From Aliidiomarina sanyensis (lineage in GTDB: Bacteria; Pseudomonadota; Gammaproteobacteria; Enterobacterales; Alteromonadaceae): DNA of 64,000 bases. The stretch covers positions 310,001 through 374,000 of the forward strand of contig NZ_PIPM01000001.1 in NCBI RefSeq assembly GCF_003987175.1, written 5' to 3'. Under the pieces are notes generated by a model. The model made no database searches. It saw only the letters and a program-made list of their open reading frames with translations, and was not told where the DNA came from. This document shows positions 1 to 8,923 of the stretch, in pieces; positions within the stretch are counted from its first letter, which is position 1, and each line of letters begins with the position of its first letter. The position numbers and the translations under genes are program-made.

Positions 1-549
1 AGATGGAATCAACACACTGTCGATCACGTGAATGACACCGTTGCTCGCAGAAATATCTGCGGTCACAACACGCGCGCTTCCATTGATACGCACTCCGTAC
101 CCAGTTGCGTCAATCGCGAGTGCTTGTCCTTGGAGCGTATCCGCATAGAGTGATTGATCGGCAATATCCGAGCTCTCAACTTCGCCTGCAATCACATGAT
201 ACGTCAGAATCGCGGTCAATTGATCCCGGTTTTCCGGCTGAAGCAAGGTCTCGAGCGTGCCCTCTGGCAATGCTGCGAACGCTTCATCGGTTGGTGCAAA
301 TACCGTAAACGGGCCGTCGTTTGCCAATGTATCGACCAGCCCAGCGGCTTCAAGCGCAGCCACTAAAGTATTGAACTGACCATTCTCAGCGGCAATTTCA
401 GCAATTGACGACTTCTTCTCACTGTAGCTCGAATAGTCTGAACCCTCTTTATTCCGCTCTCCACCATGATTATGGGCCATCGCGGCACCGCTCAAGGCAA
501 GTAAAGATACTGTGGCAGTTGCAAGTACGTTACGCATTACGTTTTTCAT
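1..549 (-). CDS. FAS1 (fasciclin) domain secreted protein, 3' end outside window
   Basis: The frame opens at an ATG whose first base is 549 and is still open at the window edge, so only the first 183 codons are present. AAGGAG lies six bases upstream of the ATG. Residues 1-25 form a signal peptide ending in Ala-Met-Ala before His26. A His/Glu/Lys-rich linker leads to a FAS1 domain from about residue 47, recognised by the 'TVFAPTDEAFAALP' block, the 'YHVIAGEV' block and the 'NGVIHVIDSVLIP' block. Small bacterial FAS1 proteins are secreted or periplasmic adhesion-type proteins. The specific role is not known. It sits downstream of the solute-binding protein gene on the same strand. Confidence 0.88.
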   Translation of the reverse strand, partial: MKNVMRNVLATATVSLLALSGAAMAHNHGGERNKEGSDYSSYSEKKSSIAEIAAENGQFNTLVAALEAAGLVDTLANDGPFTVFAPTDEAFAALPEGTLETLLQPENRDQLTAILTYHVIAGEVESSDIADQSLYADTLQGQALAIDATGYGVRINGSARVVTADISASNGVIHVIDSVLIPS

Positions 550-722
550 GCTTTATCTCCTTCAATTTTCATGGTGACCATGATGTGCCGCGTGACAGAT
601 AGTGTCGAATGCACGGCTTAAATGGATTGGTCATGAAGGGTTACGCAGCAATCTGAGAATTGGACGTGTTTTGACGTCCCCTTACATTTTATTTACATTC
701 AAGCGATTGGCAGGAAACGGAA
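550..722. promoter_or_regulatory. Upstream region of the FAS1 gene with short repeats
   Basis: The 173-base gap between the two minus-strand genes holds three copies of TTACATT (682-688, 693-699 and 723-729, the last covering the stop codon of the neighbouring gene). It also holds a perfect inverted repeat GGACGT/ACGTCC with a six-base spacer (662-679). The inverted repeat has no T-run after it, so an operator fits better than a terminator. I could not recognise a standard sigma-70 promoter for the FAS1 gene. Confidence 0.25.
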
Positions 723-1622
723 TTACATTCCGCTTCCCTCCGCTTGCAAACGCGCATTTTCAAGCGTTTCAGTCAGGGCTTCGCCAAGGTGCAGCGTGAG
801 AATTTCACGGTACCGAGCGGTATTACGGTAGCCTCCATCCGCAGCAAAAAACGCAGTCATCATATCGACCCAGTCGTTGCTGTGCGGCATAATAATTCCA
901 AAGGTTTCCCCGTGTTCGTCGGCAATAGCATGATGCCGGACCGGTTGTCCCTGCTCGACCGCACGCCAATAATTGTAGGCGTCAATATAACTGTAGACGT
1001 CGCCCGCCGCGGCCGCTTCAATAATTTGTGGATTCGACGTCGCTGGAAGGATATCCCGATCGGGCTGATATGCATCACGCAGCGCTTTCACGCGTGTCTC
1101 ATGCAAAGTACCCGAAAAGCCCATAGGCTGAAGATCGGCAAATGCCTCGGTAAACTCGGCCCATTCACCCAACTCCGGAATATCGTCAGACGTAATGAGG
1201 ACTGCAACATTGTTGAGGTAGGCAGGTGAAAATTGTAACTCTTGCCGGCGAGCCTCTGTAATAGTGACGTTGCCTAACCCAAACACCCCGCCATCCGCAT
1301 CGACGATCCGTTGATAAAAACGTTGCCAGTTTTCTTCTTCGACAAACTCCAAATCAATGCGGGTTGCATGATAGCGTTCATACCAAGCGACAAAGTCGCG
1401 CATAATTTCAACTGTCACACCGGTTAATTCACCCGCCGCATTGGTATACGCAAACCCATCTGCTTCGACATAGAGCACGCGCAGCGTTGCATTGCCCAGT
1501 TGCCGTGCTTCGTGCAGTGTGGTCCCACGGTCTTCAGCAAGTACTGTTGGAGGTGACGATGGCGTGCAGGCGCTGATCGCCAGAGCCAACATCAAGGTGC
1601 CCAGGACTAATAGATGTTTCAT
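723..1622 (-). CDS. Family 3 extracellular solute-binding lipoprotein
   Basis: A 299-residue protein with a lipoprotein signal peptide: hydrophobic residues 4-16, then a lipobox Ile-Ser-Ala-Cys with the acylated Cys at 19. The rest matches the SBP_bac_3 fold of amino-acid-binding proteins: 'LRVLYVEADGFAYTNAAGEL' is the usual first strand, followed by 'GVTVEIMRDFV' and the 'ITEARRQELQFSPAYL' hinge block. No permease or ATPase is adjacent, so it may be a lone ligand sensor or may serve a transporter elsewhere. AAAGGA lies seven bases before the ATG. The next minus-strand gene upstream starts 43 bases beyond and may share its transcript. The ligand cannot be named from sequence. Confidence 0.82.
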   Translation of the reverse strand: MKHLLVLGTLMLALAISACTPSSPPTVLAEDRGTTLHEARQLGNATLRVLYVEADGFAYTNAAGELTGVTVEIMRDFVAWYERYHATRIDLEFVEEENWQRFYQRIVDADGGVFGLGNVTITEARRQELQFSPAYLNNVAVLITSDDIPELGEWAEFTEAFADLQPMGFSGTLHETRVKALRDAYQPDRDILPATSNPQIIEAAAAGDVYSYIDAYNYWRAVEQGQPVRHHAIADEHGETFGIIMPHSNDWVDMMTAFFAADGGYRNTARYREILTLHLGEALTETLENARLQAEGSGM

Positions 1623-1665
1623 GAAATATCCTTTCGCTGGTTAACGCAATGAGGCGTCTGCTCGC

Positions 1666-2181
1666 TCATCGCCAATTTGACTGAAATGGAATATGCAACC
1701 AAATCCTAGCATTATCGCCAGACGGCTTCATCTTTATTGGTTCAACTTGAATCCTTAATGCCCATATCATTTGAGGGTCGGTACAAGCCCCTAAAAACAC
1801 CTCGGTCTCCCACACCTTAGATTCCGTCGACCGTGCGCCCCACTGCACGGGGATTCGACCCATATACATACTCTCGCCGACGATTTCGCTGCGTACAATT
1901 CTCGTGGGTTGACTCAACTCAAGTCGCAACTGAATGCGCGTTTCAAAGGGCATGTCAATGTGGGATGACCGCAAGGTCACTGTCCCTAAATCTTCTGCTT
2001 GCGAAACAGGCAGACGGCAATGATCGCTGCTATCCTCTTCAAACGTACAAAATACTACGGAAGTGCTATGAAATTCTGTTGGTGTACAACCCATCACGGT
2101 GATTAATGAACAAAGGATGACAAAAGCGTTAAATCCGTTTCGGATGGCTTGTATTAATTTTATACGTGAAGTAGGTAACAT
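1666..2181 (-). CDS. Uncharacterised putative lipoprotein beside ccoN
   Basis: A 171-residue protein I do not recognise. Residues 1-12 are basic, residues 17-31 hydrophobic, and Val-Met-Gly-Cys at 29-32 resembles a lipobox, so it is probably an outer- or inner-membrane lipoprotein. The mature part has five further cysteine-containing or beta-rich stretches, with no repeats and no catalytic motif that I can see. It diverges from the ccoNOQP operon across about 225 bases and lies 43 bases upstream of the solute-binding lipoprotein gene on the same strand. A link with cbb3 oxidase is suggested only by position. Confidence 0.6.
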   Translation of the reverse strand: MLPTSRIKLIQAIRNGFNAFVILCSLITVMGCTPTEFHSTSVVFCTFEEDSSDHCRLPVSQAEDLGTVTLRSSHIDMPFETRIQLRLELSQPTRIVRSEIVGESMYMGRIPVQWGARSTESKVWETEVFLGACTDPQMIWALRIQVEPIKMKPSGDNARIWLHIPFQSNWR

Positions 2182-2235
2182 TTGTTAAAGCCTTTATTCG
2201 GCGAGATACAATCTCGTTACAGAATGCCGATTTGT

Positions 2236-2277
2236 TTGATCTCGGTCATGTGAATTGACGGCTAATACTCTGTATTT
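2236..2277 (+). promoter_or_regulatory. FNR-like site and promoter region of ccoNOQP
   Basis: TTGAT-CTCG-GTCAT at 2236-2249 matches eight of ten positions of the FNR/ANR consensus TTGAT-N4-ATCAA. If it acts as a class II activator site centred at -41.5, the -10 hexamer should fall near 2272, where GTATTT/TATTTT is found. The site lies 160 bases before ccoN, and fnr itself is encoded 7 kb downstream. The FNR recognition helix residues in that protein fit this sequence. No footprint or start-site data support it. Confidence 0.45.
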
Positions 2278-2406
2278 TCGGTCTTAAACCCCGTACAATT
2301 CGGCTAGGTTTCGTTCCCATGGGGTACCTCGATATAGCCTCGAGATATGACCTTCAGGGGACGATGTCGTAACCGATGTCCTGCAACCACAGCGGATTTA
2401 AAAATA

Positions 2407-3840
2407 ATGAGTACAACTACCAATCAACCTGTCGAGTATAACCTGAAGGTGGTCAAACAGTTCACAATCATGACCCTCATTTGGGGCATAATTGGAATGG
2501 CGCTTGGGGTTTTGATCGCGGCTCAGCTTATCTGGCCTGCCCTAAACTTTGATACGCCTTGGCTTACCTATGGAAGGCTTCGTCCTTTGCACACCAACGC
2601 AGTTATTTTTGCATTCGGTACCAGTGCGTTGTTCGCAACAGCCTACTACATCGTGCAAAAAACCTGTCAAACACGATTGTTTTCCGACAAGCTTGCAGCC
2701 TTCACTTTTTGGGGTTGGCAGGCGGTCATCGTCGCTGCCGTCATCACCTTGCCACTGGGGATTACCACCAGTAAAGAATATGCCGAACTCGAATGGCCAA
2801 TCTCGATTCTGATTCTGTTGGTGTGGGTCGCCTTTATTATTGTATTCTTTGGCACGCTTGCGATTCGCCGAACTTCGCACATTTATGTCGCGAATTGGTT
2901 CTACGGAGCCTTCATCATTGCTGTGGCTATGCTGCATATCGGGAACAACCTCGCAATTCCAGTATCATTTACCAAGTCATACTCAATCTATGCGGGTGCT
3001 GTCGATGCGATGATGCAGTGGTGGTACGGTCATAACGCGGTTGGCTTCCTGCTCACGGCAGGTTTCCTTGGAATGATGTATTACTTCGTTCCTAAGCAAG
3101 CCGAACGTCCGGTCTATTCATATCGGCTTTCGATCGTTCACTTCTGGGCATTGATCACGATTTACATCTGGGCAGGTCCGCACCACTTGCATTGGACCGC
3201 GCTACCAGACTGGGCTCAGAACGTTGGAATGGTCATGTCAGTTATCTTGTTCGTCCCATCCTGGGGGGGCATGATCAACGGAATTATGACCCTGTCAGGC
3301 GCATGGCATAAACTGCGAACGGATCCTATCTTGCGCTTCCTGATCGTCTCATTGTCGTTCTACGGCATGTCGACCTTTGAAGGGCCGATGATGGCAATCA
3401 AATCCGTCAACGCACTCTCCCACTATACAGACTGGACCATTGGTCACGTACACTCTGGCGCATTGGGTTGGGTTGCAATGATCACTATTGGGGCAATGTA
3501 TCACCTGATCCCAATTTTATTTGAGCGCGAGCGGATGTACAGCATTCGGCTGATTAACACCCACTTCTGGTTGCACACTATTGGTGTGGTGCTGTACATC
3601 GTTGCCATGTGGATTTCGGGCGTCATGCAAGGTTTGATGTGGCGTGCCGTAAACGCGGATGGAACCCTCACGTACAGCTTCGTTGAAAGTTTGGAAGCAT
3701 CGTATCCGTTCTACTTTGTCCGCTTCGTTGGAGGTGTCTTTGTAGTCGCCGGTATGTTGGTCATGGCGTACAACGTCTGGAAGACCATCCGGAGTGAGCA
3801 GGTTCGTGCCAGCGAACCGCTTGCGACGCAGCCGGCATAA
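2407..3840 (+). CDS. ccoN: Cytochrome cbb3 oxidase subunit I
   Basis: Catalytic heme-copper subunit of the high-affinity cbb3 terminal oxidase in the inner membrane. It reduces O2 to water with electrons from CcoO and CcoP. The 477-residue length is normal for CcoN. Metal ligands are visible: His62 in '[10 protein letters not shown]' (heme b), His209 in '[10 protein letters not shown]' (CuB), His259-His260 in 'AGPHHLHW' (CuB), and His347/His349 in '[10 protein letters not shown]' (hemes). Twelve or so membrane segments fill the chain. I chose the ATG at 2407, which gives the family N-terminus. An in-frame ATG at 2347 adds 20 non-conserved residues. The ribosome-binding site is weak. It is the first gene of ccoNOQP. 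Confidence 0.97.
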   Translation: MSTTTNQPVEYNLKVVKQFTIMTLIWGIIGMALGVLIAAQLIWPALNFDTPWLTYGRLRPLHTNAVIFAFGTSALFATAYYIVQKTCQTRLFSDKLAAFTFWGWQAVIVAAVITLPLGITTSKEYAELEWPISILILLVWVAFIIVFFGTLAIRRTSHIYVANWFYGAFIIAVAMLHIGNNLAIPVSFTKSYSIYAGAVDAMMQWWYGHNAVGFLLTAGFLGMMYYFVPKQAERPVYSYRLSIVHFWALITIYIWAGPHHLHWTALPDWAQNVGMVMSVILFVPSWGGMINGIMTLSGAWHKLRTDPILRFLIVSLSFYGMSTFEGPMMAIKSVNALSHYTDWTIGHVHSGALGWVAMITIGAMYHLIPILFERERMYSIRLINTHFWLHTIGVVLYIVAMWISGVMQGLMWRAVNADGTLTYSFVESLEASYPFYFVRFVGGVFVVAGMLVMAYNVWKTIRSEQVRASEPLATQPA

Positions 3841-3852
3841 GGAGACTGGATT

Positions 3853-4470
3853 ATGAGTAAGAAAACAAACAATAAACATGAACTGGTTGAGAAGCACGTC
3901 GGTTGGCTCGCGGTCTTTGCGATTATCGCCATCTCAATCGGTGGATTAGTAGAAATCACACCGCTTTTGTTCCAAAAACAGGTTCAAGAACCCGTAAAGA
4001 ACTTACGGCCATTGACCGCACTGGAACTCGAGGGCCGCGATATCTACATTCGTGAAGGCTGTGTCGGGTGCCACAGCCAAATGATTCGTCCCTTCCGCGC
4101 GGAAACCGAGCGTTACGGACACTATTCAGTAGCCGGCGAATCGGTTTGGGACCATCCGTTTTTGTGGGGTTCGAAGCGAACCGGTCCTGATCTGGCCCGA
4201 GTTGGGGGTCGCTACAGTGATGAGTGGCATTACGTCCACTTGATCGACCCGCGTGCGGTAGTTCCGGAATCGAATATGCCTGCATACCCTTGGCTCGCAG
4301 AAAACGTCCTCGATGGTCGTCACACCGAGCGGAAAATGCGTGCAATGCAGACACTTGGTGTCCCATACACAGATGAGGAGATCGAAGGTGCAGGCGAGCG
4401 TGTGCGCGGCAAAACAGAAATGGAAGCCTTGATTGCCTATCTCCAACAACTTGGCACAGCGTTGAGGTAA
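3853..4470 (+). CDS. ccoO: Cytochrome cbb3 oxidase subunit II (mono-heme c)
   Basis: Membrane-anchored c-type cytochrome that passes electrons to the CcoN active site. The 205 residues hold one N-terminal membrane anchor (about 17-35), the heme c motif Cys70-Val-Gly-Cys73-His74 in the family block '[13 protein letters not shown]', and the downstream methionine ligand region 'ESNMPAYPW'. GGAG lies eight bases before the ATG. The gene begins 12 bases after ccoN and ends three bases before ccoQ, as in typical ccoNOQP operons. Confidence 0.97.
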   Translation: MSKKTNNKHELVEKHVGWLAVFAIIAISIGGLVEITPLLFQKQVQEPVKNLRPLTALELEGRDIYIREGCVGCHSQMIRPFRAETERYGHYSVAGESVWDHPFLWGSKRTGPDLARVGGRYSDEWHYVHLIDPRAVVPESNMPAYPWLAENVLDGRHTERKMRAMQTLGVPYTDEEIEGAGERVRGKTEMEALIAYLQQLGTALR

Positions 4471-4473
4471 TTT

Positions 4474-4662
4474 ATGGGCGGTCCAGGGTTTCAAGCACTG
4501 TATACGCTACTGGTGTTCGGCGTCATCCTCATCGTAATCGTATGGGCGTACTGGCCGAAGAATAAAGATAAATTTGAGCGCAAGGGCGAGTCGATTTTCG
4601 AAGAAGGCGAGATCGACCGCAAACCCGAGCGCCGTAAGCAGGAGTCTGACAAAGATGAGTAG
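4474..4662 (+). CDS. ccoQ: Cytochrome cbb3 oxidase small subunit CcoQ
   Basis: A 62-residue single-span protein: a membrane segment at about 8-27 followed by the CcoQ-type 'WAYWPKNKDKFE' block and a charged cytoplasmic tail rich in Glu, Lys and Arg. CcoQ stabilises the cbb3 complex by helping CcoP stay attached. Its last eight bases overlap the start of ccoP, so the two are probably translationally coupled. The position between ccoO and ccoP supports the assignment, since CcoQ sequences are poorly conserved. Confidence 0.93.
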   Translation: MGGPGFQALYTLLVFGVILIVIVWAYWPKNKDKFERKGESIFEEGEIDRKPERRKQESDKDE

Positions 4663-5605
4663 CTTCTGGAGTTGGTGGATTATCGTCCTCACATTGGGTT
4701 CATTTGTAGCTATAGCTGCCCTCCTCTGGTGGAACATGAAGAATTTCACCGATGTCGAGGAAGGAGAATCCATGGGGCATGAGTTCGATGGCATTATCGA
4801 ACTGAACAACCCACTGCCGCGCTGGTGGACCATCCTATTTTGGGTCTGCTTGGCGTGGGGATTACTGTATCTTCTGCTCTATCCGGGCCTCGGAAACTTC
4901 CAAGGATTGCTCGGTTGGTCGAGTTCAAACCAACACGTGCGTTCACTGGAGGAGTCTCGGCAAGCTACACTCGAAGCGCGTGAAGCAGGTCTTTATGTCG
5001 CTTACGATCGCGAGCGTGCCCGCGCAGAAGAGCAATATGGCCCAATCTTCCAGCAATATGCTTCGCTTGAAATCGAAGAGATTGCACAGAATCGTGAAGC
5101 GGTGCGGATTGGACAGCGTCTATTTTTACAAAACTGTGCACAATGCCACGGTTCAGACGCACGGGGTTCCCTCGGGTTTCCAAACCTTACAGACGGCGTG
5201 TTTAACTGGGGAGGTTCAGCGGAACACATCTACACCACACTGATGGAAGGACGGGTAGGTGAAATGCCCTCTTTCTACGACCAGCTTGGCGAACAAGGTA
5301 TTCGTGAGATGACGGCCTACGTTCTATCGTTAAGCGGCCGGACCGTTGACCGTGATTTAGCACGTGCCGGGGAAGAAAACTGGGTCGTTTGTGCGGCCTG
5401 TCATGGGCCTGATGGTCGCGGCAATATCGCGCTAGGCGCCCCTGACTTAACAAATAACGTATGGCTCTATGGTGGTTCACAGCGAGCTATCGAAGAAACA
5501 CTTCGATATGGTCGAAATGGGGTCATGCCGCGTTGGGATTCAATCCTCGGAGAAGACAAAGTGAAAATTCTCTCGGGGTACATTTTAAGCCTCAACGCAG
5601 AATAA
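4655..5605 (+). CDS. ccoP: Cytochrome cbb3 oxidase subunit III (di-heme c)
   Basis: The electron-entry subunit of cbb3 oxidase, 316 residues. Two membrane segments lie at about 6-26 and 57-76, followed by a periplasmic part with two heme c sites: Cys161-Ala-Gln-Cys164-His165 and Cys246-Ala-Ala-Cys249-His250, each in a 'CHG.D.RG' block, with methionine ligands in 'GEMPSF' and 'NGVMPRW'. The start at 4655 lies inside the end of ccoQ and gives the family N-terminus. An upstream in-frame ATG at 4574 would read through ccoQ in another frame and is unlikely. It is the last structural oxidase gene before a terminator. Confidence 0.96.
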   Translation: MSSFWSWWIIVLTLGSFVAIAALLWWNMKNFTDVEEGESMGHEFDGIIELNNPLPRWWTILFWVCLAWGLLYLLLYPGLGNFQGLLGWSSSNQHVRSLEESRQATLEAREAGLYVAYDRERARAEEQYGPIFQQYASLEIEEIAQNREAVRIGQRLFLQNCAQCHGSDARGSLGFPNLTDGVFNWGGSAEHIYTTLMEGRVGEMPSFYDQLGEQGIREMTAYVLSLSGRTVDRDLARAGEENWVVCAACHGPDGRGNIALGAPDLTNNVWLYGGSQRAIEETLRYGRNGVMPRWDSILGEDKVKILSGYILSLNAE

Positions 5606-5641
5606 GTAGTTTATTCATACAAACGCCTTAGACGGCAATGG

Positions 5642-5669
5642 AAAGCCCCGGCATCCGGGGCTTTTTTTT
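5642..5669 (+). terminator. Rho-independent terminator after ccoP
   Basis: A perfect ten-base stem, AAAGCCCCGG paired with CCGGGGCTTT across a three-base CAT loop, followed by a run of T. It lies between ccoP and fixH, which are usually expressed together, so it probably lowers readthrough and lets the assembly genes be made at a lower level than the oxidase subunits. Confidence 0.92.
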
Positions 5670-5687
5670 AGTAAGGAGTTCGGGTTT

Positions 5688-6200
5688 ATGGCAGTGAATA
5701 CCCAACAGAAAACCCCTTGGTACAGAGTTGGCTGGGTGTGGTACATCATTTTTATGAAATTTGCGGTCATTACCGCCTGTATCATTACCGCGATTCTTAT
5801 CTATCGGAATCCAGTATCAATGGTCGTTGATGACTACTATCGGGAAGGACGCTCAATCAACCTGCAACTACAGCGCGTTGCTGAAGCAGAAGCGCGTGAT
5901 ATTTCGTTCTACATGGATATTAGCGATGACCAAGTTACGGTTCGATTCCGGAGCGGCGAAGCAGAAGATAATGCAGCGTTGCGAGTAACCTTTTATCATC
6001 CCACCATGCATGATTTTGATTTCGAGCTTTTAATGCCTCGCAGTGGTGATGGAAACTATCGTCAAGCGCTTCCAGAGCCTATTGCAGGCCATTGGCGAGT
6101 GGATATTGAACCGATTAATCAAATCTGGCGTGTGAGCCAAAATATTCACTTGCCCTCCCCTGGGACGATCGAAATTCTTCCGGTCAATTACGGGATATAA
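5688..6200 (+). CDS. ccoH: FixH/CcoH family cbb3 assembly protein
   Basis: A 170-residue FixH-family protein: an aromatic N-terminus 'TPWYRVGWVWYI', one membrane segment at about 18-41, the conserved 'VVDDYYREGRSIN' block just after it, then a periplasmic beta domain. In cbb3 producers this protein takes part in oxidase assembly with the copper ATPase encoded next. GGAG lies nine bases before the ATG. It follows the ccoP terminator by about 20 bases and precedes ccoI by 12, so it heads the assembly part of the cluster. Confidence 0.92.
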   Translation: MAVNTQQKTPWYRVGWVWYIIFMKFAVITACIITAILIYRNPVSMVVDDYYREGRSINLQLQRVAEAEARDISFYMDISDDQVTVRFRSGEAEDNAALRVTFYHPTMHDFDFELLMPRSGDGNYRQALPEPIAGHWRVDIEPINQIWRVSQNIHLPSPGTIEILPVNYGI

Positions 6201-6212
6201 GAGGCGTGTATC

Positions 6213-8636
6213 GTGGCTGAGGCAACTGTAAATGAGATGGGGCAAGCGACCTGTTTTCATTGCTTTGAACCGGTCCCACGAGGACTTGAACTCACAGTAC
6301 GGATTGATGGTGCTGCACAACCTATGTGTTGCTATGGCTGTCAATCCGTCGCGCAAACGATCGTTGATCAGGGCCTCACACACTTCTACAAATATCGCGA
6401 CACCAGCACCGCCACCCCGGCCCTGATCCCAGATGAACTTCAGCAGATTCAAGCACAACTTAAACAATATGATGATCCTGACATTCAGCGTGAGTTCGTA
6501 AAAAGTACCGAACATACCCAAATGGCCACACTCGCCATTGAAGGCATGACCTGTGCCGCTTGTGCTTGGCTGATCGAAAAACAGCTCTACCATATTCAGG
6601 GGGTTCTAAAAGTCGTGGTCAACTCGACCACCGAGCGCGTGCAAGTGGAATGGGATCAACGACACACGCAGCTGAGCCAGATTTTAAGTGCTATCTACGC
6701 GGTGGGCTATAAAGCGCTCCCCTTTCAACAAGCCGATCTCGAAGCGAGTTATGAACGGAAGCGTAAAGGATATATCCGTCGTTTAGGAGTCGCTGGAATT
6801 GCCTCAATGCAGACCATGATGGTGGCATTCGGCTTGTACTACGAAGATATTGATGAAACGACAAAGCTGTATTTTTGGTGGGTTTCATTGCTATTTACAG
6901 CGCCGGTCATTGTGTACAGTTGCCAACCTTTTTTTGCGAATGCGATTCGCGCATTAAAAGCACGGACGTTAAACATGGATGTGCCCGTTGCACTTGCCAT
7001 GGCCATCATGTTTATTGCAAGTTTTTATGCCACAGTGACCGACACCGGTGAAGTCTATTACGAATGTGTCACCATGTTTGCGTTTTTCTTGTTGTCCGGT
7101 CGATTCCTTGAGCTCCAGGCGCGCCACAAAGCACTCGCGAATGCCGCAAATTTAATGAAACTCATTCCCGCAATCGCGGAACGAGAGGCTCCCGACGGCT
7201 CTTGGTCGCAAGTCATGGTGAAATATCTGGAAACTGGCGATCGCATTCGTGTTCGACCCGGCGACACGATTCCGGTAGATGGCACACTTGAAACCGCACA
7301 AGCATGGTGCGATGAGGCGATGCTTACTGGCGAAAGTCGCCCTGTAGCGAAGCAGCAAGGCGATACAGTTTATGCAGGTGCCATCAATCAAGAGCAAGCC
7401 ATCACCATTCAGGTAGCAGCCACCCGACAAGACACATTGCTCTCAGGGATTATCGCATTGCAGGACAGTGCAATGGAGCAAAAACCCAAGTTCGTTCGCA
7501 TCGCTGATGTCGTTGGGCGCTACTTCATTGGCGCTATGCTGATCGTCTCCCTTCTGACCTATACTGGATGGCTTTTCGTCGATCCGGATCGGGCATTCTG
7601 GGTTACCCTCGCAGTATTGGTGGCAACCTGTCCTTGCGCATTATCTCTCGCCGCACCCACCGCAATGAGTGGGGCGGTCAGCCGCCTCAACCGAACCGGT
7701 ATTCTTCTAAAGCAAGCGGTCTTGGTGGAGCGGGTCCCTCACATGAAGACGCTTTGTGTGGACAAAACAGGTACCCTTACGAAGGGAAAGTTTGCCCTGA
7801 TTCAACAGTGGTATTTGCGTTCGGAGCTCGACGAAACCTGGGTTATGCAAATGGCAGCAGCGCTTGAAGCGAGCTCGGAGCATCCCTTAGCACGACCGTT
7901 CATCCAAGCTGCTGCCCCGCTCTCAGGAGTGACCACCGAAAATGTACCCGGTTCCGGCATTGAGGGGGTGCATGGTGCGTCCCGTTATCGGTTAGGTAAC
8001 CAATCCTTTGTGGAAGGATTGTCCGGTCCGCTTACAGCCCCGTCACCGTCAGCAAACGTTTTTCTGGGCGATGCGCATGGACTCATCGCCGCATGGCAAG
8101 TGGATGATGAAGTTCGCGAAGGCGCTCGGGACGCAATTCAATGGGCCCAGTACTCTGGTATGAATGTCGTGATGTTGACGGGCGATTCACACGCGCGTGC
8201 TCACGCGCTTGCCCAAGCGCTTGGAATTGATCGTGTTTTTGCAGAACTAAAGCCGGACGACAAACTCCACCATCTTGAACAGCTTCGGACTGAAGGTCCG
8301 GTTTTGATGATCGGCGATGGAATTAATGATGGACCAGTCCTTGCAGCAGCGGATGGTTCGATCACGTTTGCTTCTGGGAGCGACCTTGCACAATCAAGCA
8401 GCGATGTTGTCTTCTTAACCGGTGATTTTTCCGCTTTAAAACGTCTGCAGCAGACCTCACTCAAGACCAAGGCCATTATTCGACAAAATTTCGCATGGGC
8501 TTTAGGGTACAATCTAACCATTCTGCCGCTCGCCATTACTGGATTTGTCGGACCGCTGTTGGCAATGTTGGGCATGTCAATCAGTTCGTTGATTGTCGTG
8601 TCGAATTCCCTTCGGTTAATGAAACGGGCCAAATAA
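6213..8636 (+). CDS. ccoI: Copper-translocating P-type ATPase for cbb3 assembly
   Basis: An 807-residue P1B-type ATPase of the FixI/CcoI type, which supplies copper for the CuB centre of cbb3 oxidase. Order: an N-terminal cysteine-rich metal domain (Cys14, Cys17, Cys39, Cys40, Cys43), a heavy-metal-associated domain with Cys114-Ala-Ala-Cys117, membrane segments, the transport motif Cys473-Pro-Cys475, the phosphorylated Asp517 in 'DKTGTLT', the 'TGDS' loop and the 'GDGINDGPVLAAAD' hinge. The start is GTG at 6213, with GAGG about nine bases upstream. The extra N-terminal cysteine domain separates CcoI from ordinary CopA exporters. Confidence 0.96.
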   Translation: MAEATVNEMGQATCFHCFEPVPRGLELTVRIDGAAQPMCCYGCQSVAQTIVDQGLTHFYKYRDTSTATPALIPDELQQIQAQLKQYDDPDIQREFVKSTEHTQMATLAIEGMTCAACAWLIEKQLYHIQGVLKVVVNSTTERVQVEWDQRHTQLSQILSAIYAVGYKALPFQQADLEASYERKRKGYIRRLGVAGIASMQTMMVAFGLYYEDIDETTKLYFWWVSLLFTAPVIVYSCQPFFANAIRALKARTLNMDVPVALAMAIMFIASFYATVTDTGEVYYECVTMFAFFLLSGRFLELQARHKALANAANLMKLIPAIAEREAPDGSWSQVMVKYLETGDRIRVRPGDTIPVDGTLETAQAWCDEAMLTGESRPVAKQQGDTVYAGAINQEQAITIQVAATRQDTLLSGIIALQDSAMEQKPKFVRIADVVGRYFIGAMLIVSLLTYTGWLFVDPDRAFWVTLAVLVATCPCALSLAAPTAMSGAVSRLNRTGILLKQAVLVERVPHMKTLCVDKTGTLTKGKFALIQQWYLRSELDETWVMQMAAALEASSEHPLARPFIQAAAPLSGVTTENVPGSGIEGVHGASRYRLGNQSFVEGLSGPLTAPSPSANVFLGDAHGLIAAWQVDDEVREGARDAIQWAQYSGMNVVMLTGDSHARAHALAQALGIDRVFAELKPDDKLHHLEQLRTEGPVLMIGDGINDGPVLAAADGSITFASGSDLAQSSSDVVFLTGDFSALKRLQQTSLKTKAIIRQNFAWALGYNLTILPLAITGFVGPLLAMLGMSISSLIVVSNSLRLMKRAK

Positions 8637-8647
8637 GGAGCGTCCTT

Positions 8648-8923
8648 GTGGAGATTTTACATCTGATGGTTCCAATTGCGGTGATCCTCGTGATCATTGC
8701 CATCGCCCTCTTCTTTTGGGCCGTTCGGACGGGGCAGTTTGATGATCTCGAACGCCAGGGCTTCAATATTCTTTTGGACGAAGAGCAAAAGAAGCCAATG
8801 AAGCACGCAGAGAAATCAGAGGACGAAGACGAAGCAGCCAGCCGGAACCGAAACAAATCCTCACAATTAATTGAATCTGCCGAGGATTCATCCACCCAGA
8901 AATGCGAAAAAAACCGTGAGTGA
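8648..8923 (+). CDS. ccoS: Cbb3 oxidase maturation protein CcoS
   Basis: A small membrane protein needed for cofactor insertion into cbb3 oxidase. From the GTG at 8648 it has 91 residues: a single membrane segment at about 6-26 and the diagnostic CcoS block 'AVRTGQFDDLERQG'. The acidic, Glu-rich tail makes it longer than the usual 50-70 residues. AAGGAG lies nine bases upstream of the GTG. The longer reading frame from 8495 overlaps ccoI and lacks support. The stop overlaps the start of the next gene by eight bases. Confidence 0.92.
   Translation: MEILHLMVPIAVILVIIAIALFFWAVRTGQFDDLERQGFNILLDEEQKKPMKHAEKSEDEDEAASRNRNKSSQLIESAEDSSTQKCEKNRE

Noticed and set aside
744-1229. 161-codon plus-strand open frame
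   Set aside because: It lies opposite the solute-binding protein gene, has no ribosome site and reads like translated antisense sequence.
6030-6593. 187-codon minus-strand open frame
   Set aside because: It lies opposite fixH and ccoI, both well-supported genes, and shows no domain.
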